From Candolleomyces eurysporus (Eukaryota > Basidiomycota > Agaricomycetes > Agaricales > Psathyrellaceae): DNA of 64,000 nt. Position numbers and translations under genes: made by a program. The stretch is from assembly GCA_027579435.1 (NCBI GenBank), contig JANBPK010001047.1:1-64000 (forward strand), written 5' to 3'. Below are positions 24,657 to 35,659 of the stretch, one piece after another (the stretch's first letter is position 1; each line of letters begins with the position of its first letter). The notes beneath the pieces are model-generated. The model was given only the letters and a program-made list of their open reading frames with translations. It ran no database searches and was not told the origin of the DNA.

Positions 24657-27070
24657 ATGCCTGCTATCGTCTGCACCGCCAAAGCCTCCTGCAAAAAGCT
24701 TCCAGGCACGCTTGAGCTCACCGACACCCATCTCCAATGGACTCAGGAAGGTAAAAAGGCCCCTTCAATACGCGTCGCATACGCAGAGGCGAACTGTGAG
24801 TCAAGCCCTTCTTGTTGTAGCTCGGAACCCCCAGCTTGAACCATCCTGGCAGCCCTCTTCTGCAGCAAGGAGAATGCCCCTCAAGTAAGGCTCAAAATCG
24901 CACCAGTGGGCAACGATGCAGGCCACAACTTCACTTTTACCTCGCCTCAACCCATCGCATACCAAGAACGCGAACGGTTCAAGAAGGAACTGACAGCTAT
25001 CATTGCACGGAACAAAGCCGTTACACCAAATGCGCCTACTCTTGCATTATCACTTCCAGGGGGTCCTGCGACGCCGATTCCAAGTCTACCTTCGACGCCT
25101 CTGCCTCTGACCAATGGAGGAGCGACGCCAAAACTTTCAGCAGCGGTACTACCCTCGCGACCAGCGACGTCACGGGCAGCATCTGTAGCTGCGAGCGACA
25201 GACGGGGCACACCAGCGATTACGGGGAATGACCCAGCGGCCGACTTTCGTCTACGCAAAAGGGTTCTCATAAACAACCCAGAGTTGGGTACTTTGCATCG
25301 CGAGCTTGTCATGACGGGTCAGATTAGCGAGGCGGAGTTTTGGGACGGTCGAGAGGTGCGTTTCGTCGTCTTGCACGGGGCTTTCTCTTCGTCCTAACTA
25401 GTTCCCTTCCGCAACTTGTCNTTTTTTTTCGGTCTCCAGCACCTTCTCCTTGCACAAGCAGCGTCAGAGAGCCAGCGGAGAGGCAAACCTGGCCAACTCG
25501 TGGACCCACGTCCAGAAACGGTCGAGGGAGGTGAAATCAAGATTAGAATCACGCCTCAACTCGTGCACGACATCTTCGACGAATACCCAGTGGTAGCAAA
25601 AGCCTACAGCGAAAATGTGCCTCAGAATGTGCGCGTCATCTCATCTCGCTGTATTGTCTTCATGGTCCATGCTAACGTCGAGTCCACTGTAGTTGACAGA
25701 GGCGGAATTCTGGAAGCGCTACTTTCAGTCAAAACTATTCAACGCCCATAGGGCCTCGATTCGGTCTTCCGCAACACAACACGTTGTCAAAGAAGATCCA
25801 ATATTGGACAAGTACCTGGAAAAGGACGATGATGAAATTGAGCCTAGAAGACAACGGTTGGAAAAGCCAGAGCTTTTCCTCGACCTTGGCGCGACTTCTG
25901 AGGATCACGGAGAGGTGATTCATTTCTCTGAACGTTTTGGACGCACCGCTTACTTGTTCTTTTTTCCACATAGCTCACCGTGGAACGCGATATCACGATG
26001 CAAGCTGGTAGACAAAAAGGAGCCCTACCACTCATCCGAAAATTCAATGAACATTCCGAGCGACTGCTCAATTCTGCATTGTCAGTCCCTGACCCGTCTC
26101 GTTTCGTACTGGCTCTAGTTGTACTGAAGATGGCAATGCGATACAGAGGCGATCTTCCACCGAGTAAGCGGAGGCGTTTGGACGAGGTAAGCCTATCTTA
26201 GGTCCATCTACTCAAAGAATAACACTAATCTTCTTCGTAGGAGTACAGTCAAATCGAGATAGACGACCTCCGAGATGAAGGCTCTTCCAATGGGATTGTC
26301 TTGGAAATGCAAGATCGTGAGCGATATTTCGAGGGCAGCATGGCTGGGAACGCAAACAAGGGAAACATGAATGGAACGGTAAGCACCATTCCTTTGCTAA
26401 CCTACTCCCATACGTGAATCTAATTCTTGTCAACGAAAGCCATTGGATCCTAGAGCCATCGTATGGGAAGCCAAGAACTCGCTGAACGATTGGGAGAAGA
26501 ACTTGAGTCAGGTATGGAGTTGTTGCATCACACCACGCTTAGAATTCTAATTAATTGTCTGACCACACAGCTCAAAATCGATCGTAAACCAGGCGACTCG
26601 GCGCTCCTCTCCATGACACAGAACGTTGCTGCCCGCCTCGACGTTCGGAGTAGAAAAAGTGCGGATCTTCTTTCTCCTCATACCGTCCAGCTCACTCACG
26701 CTAATATTGTGTCTCTTTCTCACTTTCAGACGACTTCCCCGCAGGCCTCTTCCGCGAAATGACAACATGCCAAACAGCGGCCAACGAGTTCCTCCGGCAA
26801 TACTGGTCTGCCACGCTCCCCCAGCCACCCGAGCTTCAGACAGCAGCAACCGCCACCCCCGCTCAGAGAGCCTCCAAAGCGGTCAAAATGATTGGCTACC
26901 TAGCCAAGACACCTGAAAAGGTTCAGGCGCTGGTGGATACGGCCAAAGCGAGCGGGTTGGATGCATCGAGGGTGGAGATTGCGATGAAGCCCGTGTTGGA
27001 CGCTGTCAACCACGCATTGGTGTTCCACAGGAATAAGGAGGCTGCCGCTACAATGAGGAGGGGGAGGTAA
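24657..27070 (+). CDS. TFB1: TFIIH core subunit Tfb1/p62
   Basis: Nine exons (24657-24795, 24853-25355, 25440-25628, 25693-25914, 25974-26186, 26241-26378, 26440-26511, 26571-26658, 26730-27070) encode 634 residues. An N-terminal PH-like domain opens the protein (CKKLPGTLELTDTHLQWT, then VRLKIAP and FTSPQPIAYQERERFKKEL). Two BSD domains follow (LHRELVMTGQISEAEFWDGR; LTEAEFWKRYFQSKLFNAHR). The C-terminal helical region (RKFNEHSERLLNSAL, then QTAANEFLRQYWSATLPQ) is the part that docks in the TFIIH core. Tfb1 serves transcription initiation and nucleotide excision repair; its PH domain binds acidic activators and repair proteins (family knowledge). The N at 25421 falls in intron 2 and does no harm. 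The Ala/Pro-rich linker between the PH and BSD domains is longer than in yeast. Confidence 0.94.
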
Positions 27071-27399
27071 GGTAGCGTGAGGTAGACTCGGTGTATGTGT
27101 ACGTGTATCGATTCGCGGCAGTCTTGCTTTCATAGATCAGCAAGGGCGANTTTTTTTGGGACCTTTTTTTTTGCGGNTGAGTAGTATGTGCATGCGTTCC
27201 GATCGAACTATTCTCCCCCTCTTCTCCTCAACATGCCAGCTTTGCAAGCAGGTTCCTTCCCTGAATTTATGATATAGCATAGTATAGACATAATATAATG
27301 GATTAATAACACCAAAAATAGATATGCAGGAGGAAAACATGCATGCAATGTCCGACAACGTCTCTACACAAATGAAACGAATGCGAACGATACGTCGAT

Positions 27400-30134
27400 T
27401 CACTGGTGGTAGGAAATCGGCTGGGCATACAACTGACTCTGCGACGACGCTGTACACGAATACGACGTGTACATAACCAGAATATGTAGAGCCAGAGCGT
27501 AGAGCATGAACAGCGTCCTAGCGCGTCGACTGCCTATGATGGGTCGTGTAAGGAGGAGAACGGTACGTTCGAGCGGGTTGAGGTTCTGGTATGCCCTAGT
27601 TTGCTCCTGTCAACAGAACGCCAACGAGAGGCAAAGGTGAGCATGCGGAAGAATAAGACACAGCGCAAATAGAAAGGCGACTTACCCTCCCTCTGAACGC
27701 CTCGAACGGATTAATCGTCTCCTCGTACCTCGTCTGGTACTTACTACTAACTTCATGCTCCGTCCCCGCCGTAGGGTAGTTCTCCATCATATGCATCGAC
27801 GAAGAGGGTCTGGACGACGAGCCGCCGTGGTCTTCCCGGTAACTCTGCATATACCTCACTTTCTCGTACAGCTTTAGATTATCCGCCTGCAAAGACTTGA
27901 TCTCAGCTCGCAATTCAGAGATAATCTGGTACTGCTTCCTAAGCTCTTCCTCGAGTTCGGCGTTACGCTGGCGGAAACGGTCGCGCTGGCTCGTGACGAT
28001 GGGGAGGATGGAGGTATCGGCCGAGGGTGCGAAGGGGATGGGGGTTGAGCGGGCGCCGCTGTTAGAGGAGGAGGTGGGAAGGTCGGTTGAGGAGGGTAGC
28101 GACTTTCTGTTGCCCAAGTCGAGTCCGGCTAGGAGGTCGTCTTCGTCTATTCCGACTCCCGCTCCTCCTTCTTGTTGCTGGAAGTCACCGCCGACCGATG
28201 CTTGCCTGGCGGGCTGCTTGCCGTTGGGGGTGCCAGTTCCGTGTTCGTGTCGGTCGATTGACAATAGATCGTTTTCTAGTTGCTCGTTCAGCTCTTTCTG
28301 CTTCTGCAGTTCTGCTGCTGTTGAATCGAGCTTCTGCTCCACGTTCTTTAGGGATTCTTGGAGTTCACCATGGAGAATCTAACATCGCGTTCGCATGAGC
28401 TTCGGTGCAATGATTAGGAAAAGAAATAGAAAGCCGCGTACCCTGAATTTTGTCAACTCCTCCTGTATCCGCTTGTTCTTGCTAGCAAGAAGAGCTTCGA
28501 GCGAGTTGGCATGTTGTGTGTTGGCCTTTTCGGCATTGGGATCTGGAAGGTGCAAACCAAGCCCGTTCCCATTGGCGAGTACACCACTTGGACCTTCGCC
28601 CCCGTCCGCGTCGTCTTCCAGACCAGAAAATTCGACGTACTGTCATGAATGATAGACGCATAAATACAGCAGTGCAAACAGCGGGTTGGGAGTAGACGCG
28701 CACCTTCATGATATCGAGTTCACGCTTAATTTCATCGTAGTCGCTGAACCTTCCTATCCGTTGCTTCAAATGCTCAACCTCTGCGACGCGCTTTTGGAGA
28801 TCGTGGTTAATTTGTTCAGCCTTTTTAATTCCGTTCTGTTCGACCTCGGTTGTCAGCGCCTTCTGCGCCTCTAACGAGCGGGATAGGCGTTCGGTCTCTG
28901 CCTCTAGTTCGGTGATTTGGGATTCGAGGTGTTTGACGCTGTATAACGGGAACGCAGGGATGTGTGAGTGAAGGAATTGTGAGTAGTAGGGGTAGGAAAC
29001 AGGCCCACCGGTCAGATGCCTCGTTCCCACTTCTCAGTGTCTCGATTTCGGCACGTAGAATCTCGTTCCTCCGCTCTACGGTGGCGATCCGACTGTTGGC
29101 GCGGTCCAGGTCGGCAACAATCATGTCCACTTCGGCAAGTTTTGAGAAGACTTCCTGGTCTATCATGGACATAGTGAGCGGTAGGTCGTTACCTAGCTAA
29201 AGATTCTCGCACCTTGACGCTGGCTGTGGTCAATCAACTTGGCCTGGTTGGTGTCGTGCGATGCACGCAAGTCTCGTAACTGGGTATTCGCCAGGGCCAC
29301 TTGTTTTTGAAGATCCTGTTCCCGTTCTTCGTAGTTGCGTATCCGTTCGTCGTACGTAGCGTGCAATTCGTTGGCTTTTTGAGCAACCTTGTCTTGGATC
29401 ATTTCGTCCATCTATATTACATTCCATGTAAGATCGTAGAAACGAAGGGAAGGGGAAAGGGAAGCACGCACTTTATGTTCCAGCTGTTCGACCTTGATGT
29501 CCAGCTTCTTCTTGCTTGCTTCAAGCGAAGGCAAATCTACCAACTTCTTGCGAAGCTCTGCATTCTCCTCCCGTAGTTTCTTCAGCTCGTCCTCGCGCTC
29601 GCTTGCTTCGGCTACTTTGACAGCTTGGTCCTAGCAAGGCAACCGATATTAATCAACCGTAGTTCGGGGGGCTGGTGGAACACTTACGACGGCGGCCTCA
29701 AGCAACGGGTAAGGATCTGGGGCCTCTGCAAGAACCTTGTAGACGTGGAGGAATGCATTGTCAGAGGTCTTGCATCGCTTGGTGATGTTGTCAATCTCCG
29801 TCTGGTAAGCTGGTAGAGAGGCTCAGACAGCAAGTCAGCTCAAGGGGCACTGAACACGTACCCTTGAGCAATCCTTTAAACGCATTTAGCTTTTCAGCAT
29901 CTGCAAGCTTTTTGAATTCTATCGAGCAATTCCAATGAGCGATGGGAGCGCCGGGGGAACGATGCAGTGGTACGGACCCTTGGTCTTGTCGGACAAGCCC
30001 TTCCTTCCCAGCAGGCCTTCCTTTTGGTTGTCGACGATTTCTATGCCCTGACCGTCGAGCTTCTTCTGTAGCTCTGAGAGGTTAATCCCTCGCCATGTCT
30101 CGAGGGCTGCTGAAAAGTTGGATGACGATGCCAT
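27400..30134 (-). CDS. Golgi coiled-coil membrane protein CASP (Coy1)
   Basis: Ten exons (30134-29978, 29918-29862, 29809-29688, 29630-29472, 29411-29213, 29159-29009, 28938-28704, 28639-28442, 28378-27686, 27606-27400) encode 725 residues. Almost the whole protein is coiled coil (for example ERLSRSLEAQKALTTEVEQN). It ends in the CASP signature RAYQNLNPLERTVLLLTRPI, then SRRARTLFMLYALALHILVM, a single transmembrane anchor near the C terminus. CASP/Coy1 is a tail-anchored golgin acting in intra-Golgi retrograde transport (family knowledge). The start MASSSNFSAALETWRGINL matches the family N terminus. A Ser/Gly-rich linker at about residues 440-500 separates two coil blocks. The gene diverges from uS9m over 297 bp. 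Confidence 0.93.
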
Positions 30135-30431
30135 GAGAGCGGGAGGAGTTCTTGCGCTTAATTGGGCCAATGCCCGAGTTGGCTGTAGTAGCTTATGTAA
30201 GCATAGTCGTGGCTTTGACTTAGCGCCGGCTTTCGACTGGTAAAATGCGAAAAAAATTGAGTAATCGCCTGAATATTTGGAAGGTTCGACTATACACAGA
30301 AAATGCCTTTGAAAGAAAGACTCTTTCCCTTGGACTTTGGTCGAGCTGGTGCTTAATTTTGGACATCACGTGACGGCGACTCGTAGTTTTTGGCGCGTCC
30401 CTTCAAGCCGGTCAAGTTGTCCAGCTCAACC

Positions 30432-31581
30432 ATGTTACGACGGCAAGCAGTATTCAGCCTGCGCAGGTGCTATGGGACAACGGCCTCTCTACGCCAGGCC
30501 GCCCCCAGTTCGCAGGCAACCCGCCTCGACGACCTCCGTGCAGGCATCCTTGGCCGAACCCAGCAGCCAACTGCCAACACCGAGGGCGTAGATGACGATG
30601 TCCGCAAATACAAAGTCCCGCCCTCCTCTCCCAGCTTCTACACCGCCCGACCCGTCTTCTACGACCAAGTCGCTCAACTCGAACGGGCCATTGCAACGGC
30701 CAACAATGCCCTCCGCCGTGCCCAGCTCCTTCCGCTCCCCGCCTTCGCCCGCGCCTCCCTTCCACCCATCCACCCCGTCTGGCAGACCAAAGAAGAAATG
30801 ACACAGCACTTCCAGACTAAAATGACCCTGGCTAGGTACAGAAAAGTCACCAAGCTGCTGAACGAGCTGAACGACTACCACCGGATCGCCAACACTGCCG
30901 GAGTCAACGACCTCGCCAACAAAATCTACTCTATCGTCTCTCTATTCGAGAGTTCCAAAAAGGATGCATTTTTGGCGAGGGGGAAGAGGAAGCCTGTGGT
31001 GCTGGACGTCTATGGACGGTCGTACACCGTCGGGAAGAGGAAGACCAGTTCTGCTCGAGTCTGGATGATTCCCGTCCAACAGCAAGAATCGTCATCGGCT
31101 CCTCTGCCAATGACCACCATCCTCGTGAACAACATCCCTCTGAACGAATTCTTCCCTCTGCCAGCGGACAGAGAAAGGATAACCCGTCCTCTCAAAGTCG
31201 CTGGCATCTTGGGCAAGTACAACGTCTTCTCCATCGTCCGTGGAGGTGGAACCACCGGCCAGTCCGGTGCTCTCGCACATGGTATCGCAAAGGGCGTCGT
31301 AGCTCACGAGCCTGACCTCGAGACTCTCTTCAGAAGAAGTACGTCAATGCAACGGTTCTCTCTTTCGTGTCTTGTCTCACCGCTGACTTTCGGTTTCTCT
31401 CTTTCTTTCCAGCCAAACTCACCCGCCGTGATCCTCGTATGGTCGAACGTAAAAAGACTGGTCTCGCAAAGGCTCGCAAGAGGGTACGCACTCATCATCA
31501 TCCCTCCCTTCCATGTTCCCTCTTACTGACCCGAAACCCACTTCTTTTTCTTCCCTGCAGTACACCTGGGTCAAGCGGTAG
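30432..31581 (+). CDS. mitochondrial small-subunit ribosomal protein uS9m (MRPS9)
   Basis: Three exons (30432-31338, 31413-31483, 31561-31581) encode 332 residues. An N-terminal Arg-rich presequence (MLRRQAVFSLRRCYG) predicts mitochondrial import. The C-terminal uS9 domain has SYTVGKRKTSSARVWMIP, VRGGGTTGQSGALAHGIAKG and the ending DPRMVERKKTGLAKARKR plus YTWVKR, whose terminal basic residues reach the P-site tRNA in bacterial homologs. The last exon is only 21 nt including the stop. Exon 1 was started at ATG 30432, because the upstream codons in the same frame lack presequence character. Just downstream lies a decayed tandem copy of the last intron and exon. Confidence 0.94.
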
Positions 31582-31968
31582 TCTCCTTTTACATAGCAGC
31601 AGCATCCCAATATCTAGATGTTATAATGAAATTATCCATTACATGCTTATAATAATCATGTTAGCTGTCTGTCTGTCTCGGCCAAGAACAGCCTTCACTA
31701 AAAATAATGAACGCAAGAGGAAGCGAAGAGGGACACGCAGTCATCATCATCCTCTCTGCCTACTCCCTTGTACTGACCCAAACCCACCTTTTTTCTCTTC
31801 CATGCAATACACCGGGTCAAGCGGTAGTCTCTTTTTACCCAGCAGCATCCCAATGTCTAGTTGTCATAATGATATTACCCATTACATGCTTATAATAATC
31901 ATGTTATCTGTCTGTCAGTCTGTTTCGGCCACCAACAACCGTAACTAAAAAGTAATGAACGCAAGAAG
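31475..31968 (+). repeat. two-unit tandem duplication of the uS9m 3' end
   Basis: Unit A (about 31475-31711) and unit B (about 31712-31959) align along their length; the boundary word cgcaagagg (last copy cgcaagaag) recurs at 31475, 31712 and 31960, giving periods of 237 and 248 bp. Each unit holds the end of exon 2, the last intron, the 21-nt last exon and the 3' flank with ACATGCTTATAATAATCATG. In unit B the donor GTACGC has become GACACGC, the acceptor TGCAG is TGCAA, and the exon has lost one base, so it cannot be spliced or read. It now lies in the 3' flank of the gene. Confidence 0.9.
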
Positions 31969-32175
31969 AAGCGACGGGACGGGACAAAGAGAGAGCGAGG
32001 GGGGGAGATGCAATAGATTAATATAAACAATGTTAGAGGAGGAGGTATCAGACAAGAAGGGAAAAAGTCAAACGAATAAAGATGACGCTNAAAAAAAAGC
32101 TAATATACGTAGAGTAACAAAAGACCGACGAAAAGAACGAGTCGAAATAGAACAAACAACGTCAAAGCTAGAAGA

Positions 32176-35100
32176 CTACTGCAGGCGCAGCGTCAATACA
32201 TCCGACTGTGCAAACGCCAGATTGCATGCCGGGCACTTGCGTTGTCTCGTTGATATCCGCGCATCTACACAGGATTTGCAGAAGGCTACACACGAAACGT
32301 CAACAAAAACGATACAAAAGGTCGAACAGCGAATTAACCACTTACTGTGCGTGCACTTTGTGATAATCACATCCCGGAAATTCGACTTGCACGTCGAGCA
32401 CAGGAGTAACGACTGATAAATCCTCAGTATCCATTCTCAAACGAAAGCAAAAGGAAGAGCAAACTCACCCTCAAGTTCTGATACTCCGAATCATCCTTAC
32501 TACTCGAATGATCATGCACAGCTCTCGTCGCCGCCTCTTGCCTCGCCCTCTGTACCTGGTCTTCCAACATCCTCTTCTGTCGCAACCAATCCTCCTCTTT
32601 CGTCCTCATCGACTTGGCTTCCTTTTTATGGGCATTCCGATCGTTGTCGAGCTCAATACACGCCTATTTTGTTCAAAAATTAGGTTATTTTAGCTAGAGA
32701 TAAAGGACAAGAGATGGGAGAAGAGGGCAGCTCACGTTTGTCCATTTAGTCTTGGCGTCGTTCAGCTGAGCCTCGAGAGCGTGTCGGTCCCTGTGGTTCT
32801 GGTCCAGGGATTCGAGGTTCTGTTTACGAAGTCTCCTCTCGTCACCCAATTCCTTGTCGAGGGAAGCCTATTCAAATCCAAACAAGTCGACAGTCAGAAT
32901 CGAGGTATCGAGAGTAAAAAGGCAAAGCGACGCACCACCCGACTCTTCAGCTTATTAACCTGCTCAGTCGCGTGTTCAAGCAGCTTTTCTTGCTTCTCGT
33001 TGACCCTCTGCAGGTTCTTCCGTTCTGCATCAACAGCTTCCCTCTCCCGAATCAAAGCAAAGTACTTGTTTTCCGACTTGGCTTTCTGCAAGACAAGAAC
33101 AAGATACAGTCAGAATGCGTTTTTAATGAGATTTGTGAACTAACCTCGTTGAAGGTCCTGAGCAACTTCTCCTCGATATGGTACAGCTCAAACGCCTTGC
33201 TCTTCACTTGCTTCTCCAGTCCTTCCCAGGCTGTCGATAACGAGCTCAGCTCCTTGTAAATCTCCGATTCAGACTGTAAAACGAGACAAACAGTCAGGAT
33301 CAAACAGCCTTGCAAGATGTNAAAAAAGGGAAGCGCACGCGTTCGTATGTCGTCACAAGCAACCTCAGCTTCTCCAGCTCTTCTCCCTGCGCTCGAACCT
33401 GTTCCATCAACTTGGCCACATCGACCGGAAGCGCTGTTGTACACGATTCGCCAAACGTCCCCTTCAACTCGTCCAGCTCCTTTGACAGCCGTAAGACTTT
33501 CTGTTCTGCATCGACGAGAGCCTTTGCGGTGTCCGCTGGATCTTGACCATTACTGCTACCACAATTACTGAGAGCAGCTTCAGCGGCTTGAGCACGTTCG
33601 ACAGCTTCCCGGTTTAGTGTTCGGAGTTCTTCAATGAGCTGAGCTTCGTCCGGGTTGCCTTTCAAGAAAAACTGTACGAGGTGTTCTTCCCGTTCTTGAG
33701 CAGCCAGCCGGGCTTTACACCGGCTCAATTCAGATCGCATAACTTCAAGGCGTTCCTAAAGGTGGCAAAATTTTCAGCCAATCCATTACATCAGGGAGTG
33801 TATGAGAGCTTGACTAACCGACTGGTTCTCAGCAAGCGCCTTGAATTCCTGCAATGCGGACCACTTATGTGCTTCGTTCTGCCGCCGGTCGAGAATTTCT
33901 CCGTTCGCTTGGTCCCTTTGCTGCCGAAGACGCGCATTCTCTAGGTCGCGTTTTGCCAAGATGGCCTTCAGGTCCTCCAGCTGTCTGAGTTGAGCAGCCT
34001 GCGCCCGGTGGGGTCAATATCGTTCCAAAGAGACAGACAATGATCAAACGTACAACGACTGACTTCTCCCACTCGTCTCGACTCGCACGTAGTTGGTTCA
34101 ATTCTTCCGTCATTTTATCCACTTGATAAAACGCGGTCTCGTTCAACTTCTTCAGAAATTGGTCGTGCGAAGGAAGAGAAGGCGTTTGATGCCCCTGCGG
34201 TGCACGGGATCAACAAACAGTGCGGTCATTAGAATATAAATATCAGACCTCTTTCGTCGGCCTCTCTCTGAGTTCTTGCTTCAGCAAGGCAACTTCCGTC
34301 TCCAGCTCGGCAATCTTGTTCTCCCATATCTTAATCGATTCAGGAAGTAAGGTATATTGAGATGGTGCGGATTCTGGCGCTGGGGATGCTGTGTGGGATG
34401 GCGTCTGTTCGCAATGTTAGATGATTAACAGAGAGAGAACTTGGGGTTAGGACTCCCACCAATGATAAGGACCGAACCACTCACTGAAGGAGAGGACGGC
34501 TTGCGTTCTGTATCCCCTGTATCTCCCGGATTCGACTTGGGTGCTGATTTCTGAGGGTGGATGGATTGAACTGTCTGACTTAGTGCCCTTTCGACACGGT
34601 TTTCAGCCGCTATGAGATCTGTGTAGTATTTGTCCCTCGCCGAAACGCAATCATCCAGCTGTTTCTTGAGAAGGTCCAGTTGGGACCGCAATGCCGCACA
34701 CTAAAATTCCGGGTATATTAACAATTAACGTGATGACGGCAACCTGCCAAAGTGATTGATACCGTACCTCTGTTTGAGACTGCTGCAATTCCACAAAGTG
34801 ACTGCTCTTCAAAGAGAGTGAGTGCTCCGGCCCTCCAGACTCGATCAATTTGTGCACAAGCGCTTCCGTTGCATTTGCAGTTTTGCCCAAGGCATCTTGC
34901 AGTTCTGGAAATGACTCTTCCTCCACACGAGCGGCAACGTCAAACACGTCTATGGGAAGAGAGTCAGATATGGGATCCTTGGGAACGGAAACTGAAAGCA
35001 ACCTTTGGCTTGAATGGACGAGGGCGTTAGGTCTTCCGACTTGACAAAGAGTCGAATGGATTCGATGAGCTGGAGAAATACAACGTTGAGCTTACATCTT

Positions 35101-35478
35101 AGACTCATGGTATGGTGCCCACCTGCGACCAACATGCAGTAATGGCGGCCAAACCAGCTTCGCATGTTGTTTTGCGTCGCTCCAACTCTTCGATTCGCGC
35201 GAGGTTCCTCTCGTTCTCGCGATGATAGTGCTTCATTCGTCTATAGATGGCCTCCTTTCTGAATTTCTAAACCTCTCTACGTGAGCCAAAGAGTGCGTCA
35301 AGCCTTTGAAAGAAGGGTGGGTCACCTCAAGATTGGCCTGAAATAGCTGTTCATCCTCTGTCTGGTCAGAATGGCCATTGACATGGGGTGTGCCGTTTGT
35401 GCCTGTCAAAACACGCTTCTTTGCGACCGTAATGTCTCCATCATCTGTATGCGGACGCTTTCTCGACAGTTCGCTCAT
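32176..35478 (-). CDS. BRE1: BRE1 RING-type E3 ubiquitin ligase for histone H2B
   Basis: About 15 exons encode roughly 800 residues, long coiled coils ending in a C3HC4 RING. The N terminus is MSELSRKRPHTDDGD followed by a basic patch, then FRKEAIYRRMKHYHRENERN, the Rad6-binding type of region. Coils fill the middle (for example EDLKAILAKRDLENARLRQQ). The RING reads LLLCSTCKSNFRDVIITKC, then TH-TFCKSCVDARISTRQRKC and PACNLAF; an intron splits it between the His and the following Thr. Bre1 with Rad6 monoubiquitinates H2B, which is needed for H3K4 and H3K79 methylation (family knowledge). An N at 33321 lies in an intron. It converges with uS9m, and its start follows 182 bp after the stop of the allantoicase fusion on the same strand. 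Confidence 0.94.
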
Positions 35479-35659
35479 GGTGTCGAGAGGGAAAGGAGGG
35501 ACGGTGAGGAAGGAGGATGGTGGCCTGCGAGATGAGGCATTGACGGGGGTTGTTTGGCCCAAGTGTGTTTCTCAACTCCGATTACAAATTCTATCTCACC
35601 CATTCTCCGCCGTGCCTGATCATGACATATTTTCTACCGCTCTATATACAACAGAATCC

